In this document: piece after piece, positions 16,594 through 25,400 of the stretch
Numbering within the stretch: position 1 is the first letter of the stretch
Layout: each line of letters opens with the position of its first letter
NCBI RefSeq assembly: GCF_024347215.1
Contig: NZ_AP025282.1
Location: 1,488,001-1,552,000 of the forward strand
Length of the DNA stretch: 64,000 nucleotides
Origin: Aliamphritea ceti
GTDB lineage: Bacteria; Pseudomonadota; Gammaproteobacteria; Pseudomonadales; Balneatricaceae
Direction: 5' to 3'
Program-made: the position numbers and the translations under genes
Notes under the pieces: model-generated
Told to the model about the DNA's origin: nothing
What the model saw: only the letters and a program-made list of their open reading frames with translations
Database searches by the model: none

Positions 16594-17232
16594 ATGGATA
16601 AGGAAAGCTTGTTAAAACTGATTGCTGAGTCGGGGTATAACGTTGCCTTTGGTGCTAAGAAGCACTTTGCCAGCTATGACATGATTGAGAAGTTGCCTGA
16701 ACTCATCGGGCTTGTTTCTATCTTTGCTGGTGTCCTTGCTTTGGTTTACCCTGAGTTTGCGCAAGTTAAAGTATCCGTTGTGGTAATACTCATGGGGGTA
16801 GTAGGTCTTTACATTTCTCAGCACAATAGTGAAAAGGCTAAGTACGAAGAGGCTGGCAGAGCACTCACGGGGATACACGATCAGCTTAAGGCCCTTTTCT
16901 ATAGAGCAAAGAATAACCAATCAGCTAGCTTCACCACAGAGGAAGCGGAGCTTAAAAGCCTGCTGGAAGAATTTAATGAGGCCTCAATTTCTAAGCAGCT
17001 CATACTCAGCGATTGGTATGCTCATTACAAATTCTTTTGGCAACACCAAATCGATTGGATTGAAAGACAAAGAATAGAAGAGGGAAGAAAGTTTCGCTTC
17101 TGGAGAGATAAAGTTCCATTATCATTCAGTATTGTCTGCACAGTTCTAATCGTATCGTTATTATATAGTGCAATACCTTTCACTAACGCTTGTAGCACTG
17201 CTCTTGCTACGGTTAAAAACTGGATTGGCTAG
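16594..17232 (+). CDS. SLATT-domain membrane effector of the CBASS-like module
   Basis: 212 residues. A hydrophobic hairpin occurs at about residues 36-52 (ELIGLVSIFAGVLALVY) and 58-75 (VKVSVVVILMGVVGLYIS), followed by the charged helix SEKAKYEEAGRALTGI typical of SLATT (SMODS and SLOG-associating 2TM effector) proteins. A third span lies at about residues 176-196. It has an AGGAG ribosome site and sits eight bases after the nucleotidyltransferase, so the pair is one operon. Known SMODS-SLATT pairs suggest that the signal triggers the membrane protein and harms the infected cell. That role is inferred from family and context. Confidence 0.85.
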   Translation: MDKESLLKLIAESGYNVAFGAKKHFASYDMIEKLPELIGLVSIFAGVLALVYPEFAQVKVSVVVILMGVVGLYISQHNSEKAKYEEAGRALTGIHDQLKALFYRAKNNQSASFTTEEAELKSLLEEFNEASISKQLILSDWYAHYKFFWQHQIDWIERQRIEEGRKFRFWRDKVPLSFSIVCTVLIVSLLYSAIPFTNACSTALATVKNWIG

Positions 17233-17325
17233 TACAATCGTTCATTGGCTGAGTATTCAGCAAGTTCTTGGATCTCCAGAGATTGCTGGTCGAGTTCGTG
17301 ATTCAAAGGCGCTGTCACTAGCGCT

Positions 17326-17565
17326 TTAGTCTTCAAAGCGGATAATCCAAATGTCTGGCTCTGTCATGACTTGGTTGATCTCATCAATAGCTTGCTTGAG
17401 AGCATCTATTTTTGTATGTGTGGTTTTGTTGAACATGAGTCCCAGAAAATCTGGATTACCGATGCCAACCAGAGCCTCTGTATGCTCTTCAAAATCTTTT
17501 AGATAGTCATCATGCACCTTGCCTTTAGGTAGCCTCACCGAGATACTGAATTCGTAATCTCTCAT
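17326..17565 (-). CDS. Small protein of unknown function, last gene of antitoxin-domain cassette
   Basis: 79 residues, acidic, not recognised. Predicted from pattern as alternating beta and alpha (EFSISVRLPKG, then DALKQAIDEINQVM, ending DIWIIRFED), possibly a small ferredoxin-like fold. It begins 13 bases after the stop of the preceding small gene on the same strand, with an AGAGAAG ribosome site, so it is probably cotranscribed. Its place in the position where a toxin or partner would be expected makes it a candidate effector, but no toxin family is evident. Confidence 0.6.
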   Translation of the reverse strand: MRDYEFSISVRLPKGKVHDDYLKDFEEHTEALVGIGNPDFLGLMFNKTTHTKIDALKQAIDEINQVMTEPDIWIIRFED

Positions 17566-17578
17566 TCTTTTAGCTTCT

Positions 17579-17797
17579 CTAATTTATGTATTGAAGATCG
17601 TTCATGAACATCTTGGCTAGTTCATCACGCTTCTCTGAGGGTATCTGCTCAATATTGATACCCAAGCGTCGAAAAGCTTCAAGCTGAGAAATTTTGTTAT
17701 CTGCAAAAGCCTCATAAATTACTTTAAATTCAGGCGTTAGCTTGACTCCTTCCAGCTCTATATTGGCGTAGGCAAAAACTCTGGCGTCAGATGTCAT
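17579..17797 (-). CDS. Small protein resembling VbhA-type antitoxins
   Basis: 72 residues. The segment DARVFAYANIELEGVKLTPE followed by an acidic helix and KISQLEAFRRLGI resembles the VbhA antitoxin family, which inhibits Fic AMP-transferases; its pattern is a helix, an LEG turn, xPE, then a helix with an ISxxEA-like turn. No Fic protein is encoded nearby. Its start overlaps the upstream gene's stop (ATGA), so the two are translationally coupled. The family assignment is from pattern only. Confidence 0.6.
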   Translation of the reverse strand: MTSDARVFAYANIELEGVKLTPEFKVIYEAFADNKISQLEAFRRLGINIEQIPSEKRDELAKMFMNDLQYIN

Positions 17798-18039
17798 GTG
17801 GTCATGCCATGTTTTAATCGATTGATGATGTCTAACACCTCTCTGTCGCCGCTGTATGCCTTGGTACAGTACTCGCCAGGGGATTCACCACCGAGAGCCA
17901 ACGAAGGTGTTCTGAACCATCTGAGAGCTTTCTCTTCAGTACCAAAGTAGTTTACCGCCACAGTCCAAACTTCTCCGTCAATAAACAACTCAGGTTTCTT
18001 CTCTTGAATCATGTTTTTGCTGTGCCTCGAGTTGTTCAC
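17794..18039 (-). CDS. Small protein with MbcA/ParS/Xre toxin-binding domain (DUF2384 type)
   Basis: 81 residues from a GTG at 18039; an ATG nine codons later (18012) is an alternative. Residues about 25-78 match the MbcA/ParS/Xre C-terminal toxin-binding domain: YFGTEEKALRWFRTPSLALG, ESPGEYC, then REVLDIINRLKHGM. In RES-Xre toxin-antitoxin systems this domain follows a DNA-binding HTH and pairs with a RES toxin. Here the HTH is absent and no RES toxin is present. Its stop overlaps the next gene (ATGA). Confidence 0.72.
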   Translation of the reverse strand: MNNSRHSKNMIQEKKPELFIDGEVWTVAVNYFGTEEKALRWFRTPSLALGGESPGEYCTKAYSGDREVLDIINRLKHGMTT

Positions 18040-18181
18040 TTATCCAGCCAAAATTATAATCCAGTAATGGCTCCTGTCGGTCTTTGACAGCTTTGCGTAT
18101 AAAGCTTTCAGGCAAGTCGGGATTATCATGTATGGCAAGCTGAATATACGCTTCATCTAAATGCTTTTGAGTTATGATAAA
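17990..18181 (-). other. Out-of-frame small ORF without canonical start
   Basis: Between the 62-residue ORF ending at 18172 and the DUF2384-type gene, another - strand frame is open from 18181 to a TGA at 17990-17992. It reads with good coding character: TQKHLDEAYIQLAIHDNPDL, then PESFIRKAVKDRQEP. It has no ATG or GTG and only a late TTG at 18115. It may be the C-terminal half of the upstream gene after a frameshift near 18172-18181, or a gene started by a rare codon or by reinitiation. Confidence 0.4.
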
Positions 18182-18360
18182 TCAACAATTTCTAACTCCT
18201 TGGCTTTCAGTTTCTTCAGAGTTGTTTTCAGAAGCCGCTGAGATACTTGAGTTGGTTTCGCTGGTTCAAGCTTACGTGCATGTTTGCGTCCCGAGACATA
18301 TTCTTCTCTTACCTTCAATTGCAAGGGCGTTAGCATTAGATAGTTTCTTTGGTCAGCCAT
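18172..18360 (-). CDS. Small basic protein, first gene of the cassette; possibly frameshifted
   Basis: 62 residues, lysine- and arginine-rich, not recognised (LTPLQLKVREEYVSGRKHAR, then QRLLKTTLKKLKAKELEIVD). It ends TCATAA exactly where a second open frame begins one base out of phase, so the original protein may have been about 115-125 residues. It is the most upstream gene of the - strand cassette 18360-17326. Antisense ORFs of similar length occur here and are probably noise. Confidence 0.45.
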   Translation of the reverse strand: MADQRNYLMLTPLQLKVREEYVSGRKHARKLEPAKPTQVSQRLLKTTLKKLKAKELEIVDLS

Positions 18361-18427
18361 AGTATTAAAAGCACTCCATCAGCATTCATTGGTTAGATAG
18401 AACTTGGCCTTTCCTTAGATAGACACC

Positions 18428-19021
18428 CTAATTGATAAAGATATGCTCAAACAGGTCAAAAAGATGCCTGTCGGACATATCCCCATTGAACCTCGGAATA
18501 GGGATCAACTTACAAGGAAAATCGACTAGTGCATTCGGCCTATCTATCAGCCATGTATGGTTTATAGGGCAATCCAATTCTTCCGATAGATTTCCTAACA
18601 GTTTTTTTGGGCCGCTTGATGTGATGACGCAATCCTCACGGCCACGTATTCCAATGTTTGCAACACACAAAGCTAATGCATCTGACCAATCCGTATCAGG
18701 ATGCTGCTGAAGGTATAGGTGGTATGTGATATCCAGAATCTCTGATCGGGGGAGGTCAGAATAAATAAATGTATGAGAATGCTTGGTCAGCTCTTCTAGC
18801 AGTTCAACTGCTCCAGGCCTTATCGTTACAAAGAAGTCCTCATTAGGAGGATGTCGTTGTATTTTAAAAGTCTGCTCTTCTTCGACTTGTCGGTCTATTT
18901 GAGACCGATTAATAGACATCAAAGTCCCCTCAAGGTTTAGGCAAACGGTAGGCTCATCGTTATCTGGTCGAGCGGCTCTGTCGATAATTAGGTCTGTTAT
19001 CTCGATGGGAGGGCTTTGCAT
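18428..19021 (-). CDS. FCP1/NIF-like HAD-fold protein with altered catalytic motif
   Basis: 197 residues. The HAD FCP1-like layout is recognisable: CLNLEGTLMSINR where active members have DLDxT, then IRPGAVELLEEL, FIYSDLPRSEIL, WLIDRPNALVDFP and IPIPRFNGDMSDRHLFDL. The nucleophile Asp is Asn and the general acid Asp is Glu, so normal phosphatase activity is unlikely. It is divergent from the XRE regulator, and the shared 62-base gap carries two palindromic operators. It may be a regulatory or decoy HAD protein; the function is unknown. Confidence 0.62.
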   Translation of the reverse strand: MQSPPIEITDLIIDRAARPDNDEPTVCLNLEGTLMSINRSQIDRQVEEEQTFKIQRHPPNEDFFVTIRPGAVELLEELTKHSHTFIYSDLPRSEILDITYHLYLQQHPDTDWSDALALCVANIGIRGREDCVITSSGPKKLLGNLSEELDCPINHTWLIDRPNALVDFPCKLIPIPRFNGDMSDRHLFDLFEHIFIN

Positions 19022-19039
19022 AAAAGAAGCTTAATGTTG

Positions 19040-19082
19040 TCTCGAATTTCGAGATATAATACATCGTCTCTAATATCGAGAC
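19040..19082. promoter_or_regulatory. Twin palindromic operators with TATAAT between them
   Basis: The first palindrome TCTCGAATTTCGAGA (19040-19054) is perfect with 7-bp arms around a central T. The second, GTCTCTAATATCGAGAC (19066-19082), keeps the GTCTC/GAGAC arms and ends one base before the XRE start codon. Their centres are 27 bp apart. A perfect TATAAT (19055-19060) lies between them. The layout fits autoregulation of the XRE gene and shared control of the divergent HAD gene. Confidence 0.8.
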
Positions 19083-19083
19083 A

Positions 19084-19341
19084 ATGAGACATAGTAGAAA
19101 CTCGAAGGCCTATGCAGCCTTAGCTGCTTGGCTTAAAAAGAAGAGGCTTGAGCAAGGCCTTAGCATTAGGGATCTCGCGAACATCTTAGATGTACACCCT
19201 TCAATCGTTGGAAAGATCGAAACTTGCATGAGAAAAATCGATGCTATAGAGCTGATTGAGTACTGCAATGCGCTGGGTGTTGATCCCAACGATTGTACGG
19301 CGGAAGTGCAAACAGTGATGCGTGGTAAAAGGCTTTTATAA
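19084..19341 (+). CDS. XRE-family transcriptional regulator
   Basis: 85-residue single-domain Cro/C1-type HTH protein (WLKKKRLEQGLSIRDLANIL, then VHPSIVGKIETCMRKIDAIE). Its size and the paired operators overlapping its own promoter resemble restriction-modification controller (C) proteins and phage repressors. The second operator abuts the ATG, and there is no clear ribosome site, so the transcript leader is very short. hsdM begins 235 bases downstream on the same strand. Targets are inferred: its own promoter, the HAD gene, and possibly half-sites upstream of the integrase operon. Confidence 0.85.
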   Translation: MRHSRNSKAYAALAAWLKKKRLEQGLSIRDLANILDVHPSIVGKIETCMRKIDAIELIEYCNALGVDPNDCTAEVQTVMRGKRLL

Positions 19342-19478
19342 GCCATTAATCAACAATAAATTCGACACCTGCATGTAATCATGATCAGGTCATTTTTTGC
19401 GCCCAAAATAAGTGGTGTCTAGCTTAAACTGCGATATTTGGCCGCGTTCTGTAGTACACTCATTCGTTTAACATATGA

Positions 19479-19510
19479 GGCAGCGGAAGCTTCATTCTAT
19501 TCCCGCTGCC
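19479..19510. repeat. Inverted repeat upstream of hsdM
   Basis: 8-bp arms GGCAGCGG (19479-19486) and CCGCTGCC (19503-19510) with a 16-base loop, 67 bases before the hsdM start. No T-run follows. It could be an operator or a leader-RNA hairpin for the restriction-modification operon. Confidence 0.45.
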
Positions 19511-19576
19511 ATGGTCGTTACAGAGGCTTCTAGGTTGCTTACAGATCTAGCTAAGTCCTTATTTGAGAAGAGATAA

Positions 19577-21154
19577 ATGGCTAAGAAGTCAGCAGCAAAA
19601 AAGAAAGAAAAATCATTTGAAGAAACGCTCTGGGATGCGGCAAATAAGCTGCGTGGAAGTGTTGAATCGTCAGAGTACAAGCACATCGTTTTAAGCCTGA
19701 TCTTTTTGAAATTTATCAGTGATACCTTTGAGAGGCAGAGGCAGAAACTGATAGATGCAGGGCTTGAAAAACACGTTGATATGGTGCCTGCATATACCAA
19801 AGACAATGTATTCTATTTGCCTGAAAAAAGTCGCTGGAGCTTTATTCAGAAGAATGCAAAGCAGGAAGACATTGCGCTCAAAATAGATACCGCATTAAGT
19901 ACCATCGAGAAGACCAACAAAGCTCTTCAAGGCGCTCTCCCAGATAACTATTTCTCACGTCTGGAGCTGGATGTTAGCAAACTGTCGGCTTTGATAGATG
20001 TGATTAACAACATTGATACATTGGCAAACCCTCACCAAGATGTAGTTGGACGTGTCTATGAATACTTTCTAGCTAAGTTCGCTATTGCAGAAGGTAAAGG
20101 TAAAGGCGAATTCTACACTCCAAAGAGTATCGTAAATCTGATAGCAGAACTGATCGAACCCTTTAAAGGGAAGATTTACGACCCTTGTTGTGGCTCAGGC
20201 GGTATGTTTGTTCAGTCGATGAAGTTCATAGAAAACCATCAGGGTAATAAAAAAGACGTGTCTGTATATGGCCAAGAATATACAGGGGCTACTTATAAAC
20301 TGGCCAAGATGAATTTGGCAATTCGGGGAATCTCAGCCAATCTGGGGGCAGCCTCTAAAGACACCTTTGCCAATGATCAGCATGAAACACTTAAGGCTGA
20401 TTTTATTATGGCCAACCCTCCCTTTAATCAGAAAGATTGGCGTGCTACAGATGAATTAACAGACGATCATCGTTGGGATGGCTATGAGACACCTCCTACC
20501 AGTAATGCAAATTATGGTTGGATTTTACATATGGTTTCAAAGCTATCTGAGAATGGAGTTGCTGGCTTTATACTTGCTAATGGCGCTATTTCAGGAGATG
20601 GGATAGAAAAAGCCATTCGTAAAAAATTAGTTGAAAACAACTTGGTTGAAGCAATTATCATCTTGCCCATGAGAATGTTCTATACCACTGATATCAGCGT
20701 CACTTTATGGATTCTTAACAAAAATAAAAAAGCTAGAGATGTTCCCCATGGAGATCTGACACGCCACTATCGATCTCGTGAAGATCAAGTGTTATTCATG
20801 GATCTTCGGAAGCTTGGCGAACCGTTTGAAAAGAAATATATTCAATTTTCTCCTAGTAGAATATCTGAAATAGCAGAGACTTTGCATACTTGGCAAGAAG
20901 TACGAGCCGAATCTGAATATGAAGATATTGAAGAATATTGTTACGCCGCTAAAAAAGATGAAATTGCTGCTAAGGACTATTCACTTGTACCTAGTAAATA
21001 TATTCAGTTTAAGAACCATGATCAGGATGTCGATTTTGATCAGAAAATGAATCAAATACGTGATGACTTTGAGTCACTTCTTAAACAAGGAGAGAAGTCT
21101 AAATCTGAACTGTTGAATGTATTTGAAGAGCTGGGTTATGAGATCTCATTATAA
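19577..21154 (+). CDS. hsdM: Type I restriction-modification methyltransferase subunit HsdM
   Basis: N6-adenine methyltransferase subunit, 525 residues. The N-terminal HsdM helical domain (ETLWDAANKLRGSVESSEYK) is followed by the SAM-binding motif YDPCCGSGGMFVQSM and the catalytic motif MANPPFNQKDW (NPPF). The start has a GAGAAGAG ribosome site. It overlaps hsdS by 17 bases, indicating an M2S complex made from one transcript. It is the first gene of a complete hsdMSR operon within the island. Confidence 0.97.
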   Translation: MAKKSAAKKKEKSFEETLWDAANKLRGSVESSEYKHIVLSLIFLKFISDTFERQRQKLIDAGLEKHVDMVPAYTKDNVFYLPEKSRWSFIQKNAKQEDIALKIDTALSTIEKTNKALQGALPDNYFSRLELDVSKLSALIDVINNIDTLANPHQDVVGRVYEYFLAKFAIAEGKGKGEFYTPKSIVNLIAELIEPFKGKIYDPCCGSGGMFVQSMKFIENHQGNKKDVSVYGQEYTGATYKLAKMNLAIRGISANLGAASKDTFANDQHETLKADFIMANPPFNQKDWRATDELTDDHRWDGYETPPTSNANYGWILHMVSKLSENGVAGFILANGAISGDGIEKAIRKKLVENNLVEAIIILPMRMFYTTDISVTLWILNKNKKARDVPHGDLTRHYRSREDQVLFMDLRKLGEPFEKKYIQFSPSRISEIAETLHTWQEVRAESEYEDIEEYCYAAKKDEIAAKDYSLVPSKYIQFKNHDQDVDFDQKMNQIRDDFESLLKQGEKSKSELLNVFEELGYEISL

Positions 21155-22406
21155 ACGCATTGGTGATTACGTCACTCAAATCAAACAGAAAAACACTGAT
21201 GGTTTAGTCTCAGATTTAAAGGGTATAAATATTAATAAATACTTCATGCCGTCTGTAGCAAATACCAATGGTACAGACCTGAAGAAGTATCGGGTTGTTG
21301 CGAAAAAGCAGTTTGCATTTAATCCGATGCATGTTGGTCGTGATGAAATATTGCCGATAGCGATGCTCGAAACTGACGATCCTATAATTGTCTCGCCTGC
21401 TTATGTGGTATTCGGGGTAAAAGATGAAGAGCAACTGTTGCCAGAATATCTGATGCTATGGTGCAGACGTTCAGAATTTGATCGTAATGCTTGGTTTATG
21501 ACGGATAATAGCGTACGTGGAGGGTTTAGCTGGTCTGATTTTTGCGATATGGAATTTCCCGTCCCGCACATCGAAAAGCAGCGCGAAATCGTTCGAGAAT
21601 ACGATATAGTAAATGACCGCATAGCACTAAATAACCAATTCATCCAAGAATTAGAAGATACAGTTCAAACGATTTATAAGCGTTGGTTTGTAGACTTCGA
21701 ATTTCCTATATCCAAAAAGTACGCTAATTCAATCGGTAGACCAGAGATAGAGGGGATGCCTTACAAATCAACAGGTGGAAGGATGGCTTATTCTACTCAA
21801 TATGGGAAAGACCTTCCGTTAGGTTGGCAGCTATATGAGCTTGAGAATCTAGTTGAACGTGTATGTGTTGGGTTTGTAGGGACTTTGCACTCTTCATATT
21901 GTAAGGAAGAAGAGGGGGTTAGACTCCTCAGAACTACTGATCTTTCCGAATTAGGTATGCAGTACGCGGAGAATAAATTCGTTCTTCCCGAGTTTCATCA
22001 TAAGAACATAAAATCGCAGCTAAATTATGGCGATATTCTAGTGGCACGGCATGGTTCGAATGGAATGCCTGTAATCTATGATCGTACTGATGAATCTAAT
22101 TGCCTGAATGTCATCATCGTAAAACCTGCATCGGAAAGAATGCCTTCAAAAGTTGTACAGACATTCATGAAATCAAATTCTGCTATGGAGCAGGTTCGTG
22201 TCTCTCTAAGAGGATCGGTACAAAGTGTACTTAATACGAAAATAGTTGCGTCTATGAAGTTACCTTACTTTCCTCATGATGCCGTAAATTACGTTGACCT
22301 TTCTCCCTTTTCAAAAATCCAGCAGCATATTGAAAGTATCAGAAAAGAGAGTGAGCTACTCAATAAATTCAGACTACTACTTTTCACAAAAATATCTAAG
22401 GCTTGA
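21138..22406 (+). CDS. hsdS: Type I restriction-modification specificity subunit HsdS
   Basis: DNA-recognition subunit. The ATG at 21138 (MRSHYKRIGDYVTQIKQK) is preferred over an in-frame ATG at 21117 deeper inside hsdM. About 422 residues with two target-recognition regions: residues about 5-150, then a conserved helical spacer (EKQREIVREYDIVNDRIALN), then a second region starting LPLGWQLYELENLVERV, and a final helix (IQQHIESIRKESELLNKF). This is the standard two-TRD layout for a bipartite target; the recognised sequence cannot be inferred. Confidence 0.94.
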   Translation: MRSHYKRIGDYVTQIKQKNTDGLVSDLKGININKYFMPSVANTNGTDLKKYRVVAKKQFAFNPMHVGRDEILPIAMLETDDPIIVSPAYVVFGVKDEEQLLPEYLMLWCRRSEFDRNAWFMTDNSVRGGFSWSDFCDMEFPVPHIEKQREIVREYDIVNDRIALNNQFIQELEDTVQTIYKRWFVDFEFPISKKYANSIGRPEIEGMPYKSTGGRMAYSTQYGKDLPLGWQLYELENLVERVCVGFVGTLHSSYCKEEEGVRLLRTTDLSELGMQYAENKFVLPEFHHKNIKSQLNYGDILVARHGSNGMPVIYDRTDESNCLNVIIVKPASERMPSKVVQTFMKSNSAMEQVRVSLRGSVQSVLNTKIVASMKLPYFPHDAVNYVDLSPFSKIQQHIESIRKESELLNKFRLLLFTKISKA

Positions 22407-22409
22407 TGG

Positions 22410-25400
22410 ATGAAGTTTACTGAAGAAAGGCTTGAGCAGGCCATCATTGAATTGCTAGGGAAAGAAGGCTACCTGCATACAAAAGGGGAGCAGGTTGGGA
22501 GAACAACCGAAGATGTGCTGATTAAGGCTGACCTTCGTGATTTTTTAGCTCAGCGCTATCAGTCAGATTCAATTACTGAGTATGAAATTGAATCTATCAT
22601 CCATAAGCTGGAGTTCCTGCCAGCATCCGACTTGTACGATACCAATAAAGCCATCATGAAGTTTGTTTCTGATGGCTTTCTATTAAAGCGTGAAGATTCA
22701 TCGCAAAAAGATTTATACATTCAGCTGATTGACTATGACGAGATAGATAGCAACCGCTATCGCATTGTCAATCAGATGGAAATACAAGGCTATGAGCTGA
22801 GGATTCCTGATGGAATTTTGTATATTAACGGTTTACCGTTGGTTGTATTTGAGTTTAAGAGTGCGATTCGTGAAGAGGCAACGATTCACGATGCCTACAA
22901 GCAGCTTACCACGCGATATGACCGTGATATCCCCGAACTATTTAAGTACAACGTGCTGTGTGTAATTAGCGATGGTGTAAATACCAAGATGGGGTCTTTC
23001 TTTGCCCCTTACGAATTCTATTATTCTTGGCGTAAGGTATCTGGCGAAGAAAAGCTAGAGAAAGAGGGTATCGATTCACTCTTCACTATGACCAGTGGCT
23101 TGTTTGATAAGCAGAGGTTGGTAGATGTTATCCGAAACTTCATTTATGTACCTGACACCTCTAGCAAGCAAGAGAAAATAGTCTGCCGATATCCTCAGTA
23201 CTACGCAGCTACGAAGCTATTTGCCAATATTAAGCAACATATGAAGCCGCTTGGTGATGGTAAAGGCGGCACATACTTCGGAGCTACTGGCTGCGGTAAA
23301 AGCTTCACAATGCTCTTCCTGACTCGTCTGCTGATGAAGGACATCGAGTTAGGCAGCCCTACCATTATATTGATCACAGATCGCACCGATTTAGATGATC
23401 AGTTGTCTGGGCAATTTACCAACGCGAAAACCTACGTAGGCGATCAAAATATCATTAGCGTTGAGAGCCGAGCGGAACTGAGAGAGCAGCTAAAAGGTAG
23501 GAAAAGTGGTGGCGTGTTTCTTACTACTATCCATAAATTTACTGAAGATTTAGATCTGCTTACCGAACGTACTAATGTCATCTGTATCTCAGATGAAGCC
23601 CACCGTAGCCAGGTCAATTTAGAGCAGAAAGTTACTGTCACTGAAGAGGGTGTGAAGAAGACTTATGGCTTTGCTAAATACCTTCATGACTCGCTTCCAA
23701 ATGCCACTTACGTTGGATTCACTGGCACTCCTATAGACGCAACGCTAGATGTCTTTGGTGCAGTCGTGGACAGCTATACCATGACAGAATCTGTTTACGA
23801 TGATATTACTGTTCGTATTGTTTATGAGGGCCGAGCTGCAAAAGTACTGCTTGATGGTCGCCAGCTGGACGAGGTGGAGAAGTATTACAAAGAATGTGAA
23901 GAAGCAGGCGCGAACGAATATCAGATTGATAAAAGTAAGACTGCTATGGCCAGCATGTCTACTATCCTGGCTGATCCTGATCGCATTAAAGCGATAGCTA
24001 AAGACTTTGTGGAGCATTATGAAAATCGTGTAGAGGAAGGTTCCACGCAGAAAAGCAAAGCCATGTTCGTGTGTAGTAGCCGAGAATCCGCATACCTCTT
24101 CTACAAAGAAATTATCCAGCTCCGCCCTGAGTGGGATGAGATCAAAGTCTGCGAGGAAGGTGCCACCTTATCTGAGAGTGATAAGAAGAAGGTTAAGCCG
24201 ATGGAGCGGGTTAAAATGATCATGACCCGAAACAAAGACGATGATAAGACTCTGTGGGGTATGCTCGGTAACAAAGAGTACCGAAAAGAGCTGGATCGTC
24301 AGTTTAAAAACGGTAAATCCAACTTCAAAATTGCCATCGTGGTTGATATGTGGCTGACAGGATTTGATGTGCCATTTTTGGACACGATCTATATCGACAA
24401 GCCCCTTCAGAAGCACAGCCTTATTCAGACTATTTCTAGGGTAAACCGTAAGTTTGAAGGCAAAGAAAACGGCCTGGTAGTTGATTATATCGGCATCAAG
24501 AAGCAGATGAACCTGGCTCTCTCTCATTATACTGGTGGGCAAGAGCAGAACCTTGAGGACATCAAGCAATCAGTCATCGTAGTGAAAGATCACCTGAGCT
24601 TATTAGATGGCCTTTATCACGGATTTGATTCATCTCCGTATTTCACTGGTTCCCCACTTGAGCAACTGCATTGCCTCAATTCATCAGCCGATTTCGCCCT
24701 GCGTACGAAGAAGTTTGAAAAGACCTTCATGGATCTGACCAAACGACTTAAATCAGCCTATGACATTTGCGTTGGTAGTAGCGAGTTATCTCAAGAACAC
24801 AAAGACAAGATCCATTACTACCTGGCTATTAGAACTATCGTCTTCAAGATAACTACGGGCGGTGCTCCTGATATTGACCAGATGAACAGTCGTGTAAGGG
24901 ATCTAGTGAAAGACGCACTACTCAGTGATGGTGTAGAAGAGATCTTCAAGCTTGGTGAGAAAGATGGCGGAGAGATCGATATCTTTGATGATGATTACCT
25001 TGCCAAACTGGAAGTGATTAAACAGCCCAACACAAAGCTCCAACTACTACAGCAGATGCTGGCCAAGGCAATAGGCGAGTTTAAGAAAACGAACAAGGTT
25101 AAAGGGGTAGATTTCACGAAGAAGATGAACTTGCTTGTTGAGAAGTACAACGAGCGTGACGAGCAGGACGTTCTTCGTAGTGAGGTTATCAATGATTTCT
25201 CAGACGAGATTATAAGCCTCTATAACGAACTGAGAGAAGAGATGGCTTCATTCGGGGAGATGGGTATCGACTTTGAAGAAAAGGCCTTCTACGACATTCT
25301 GTTAGCTCTGGCGCACAAGTATGACTTCACATACCCCGAAGATCGATTACTCGATCTGGCGAAAGAAGTTAAAAAGGTCATTGATGACAAAGCCAAATAC

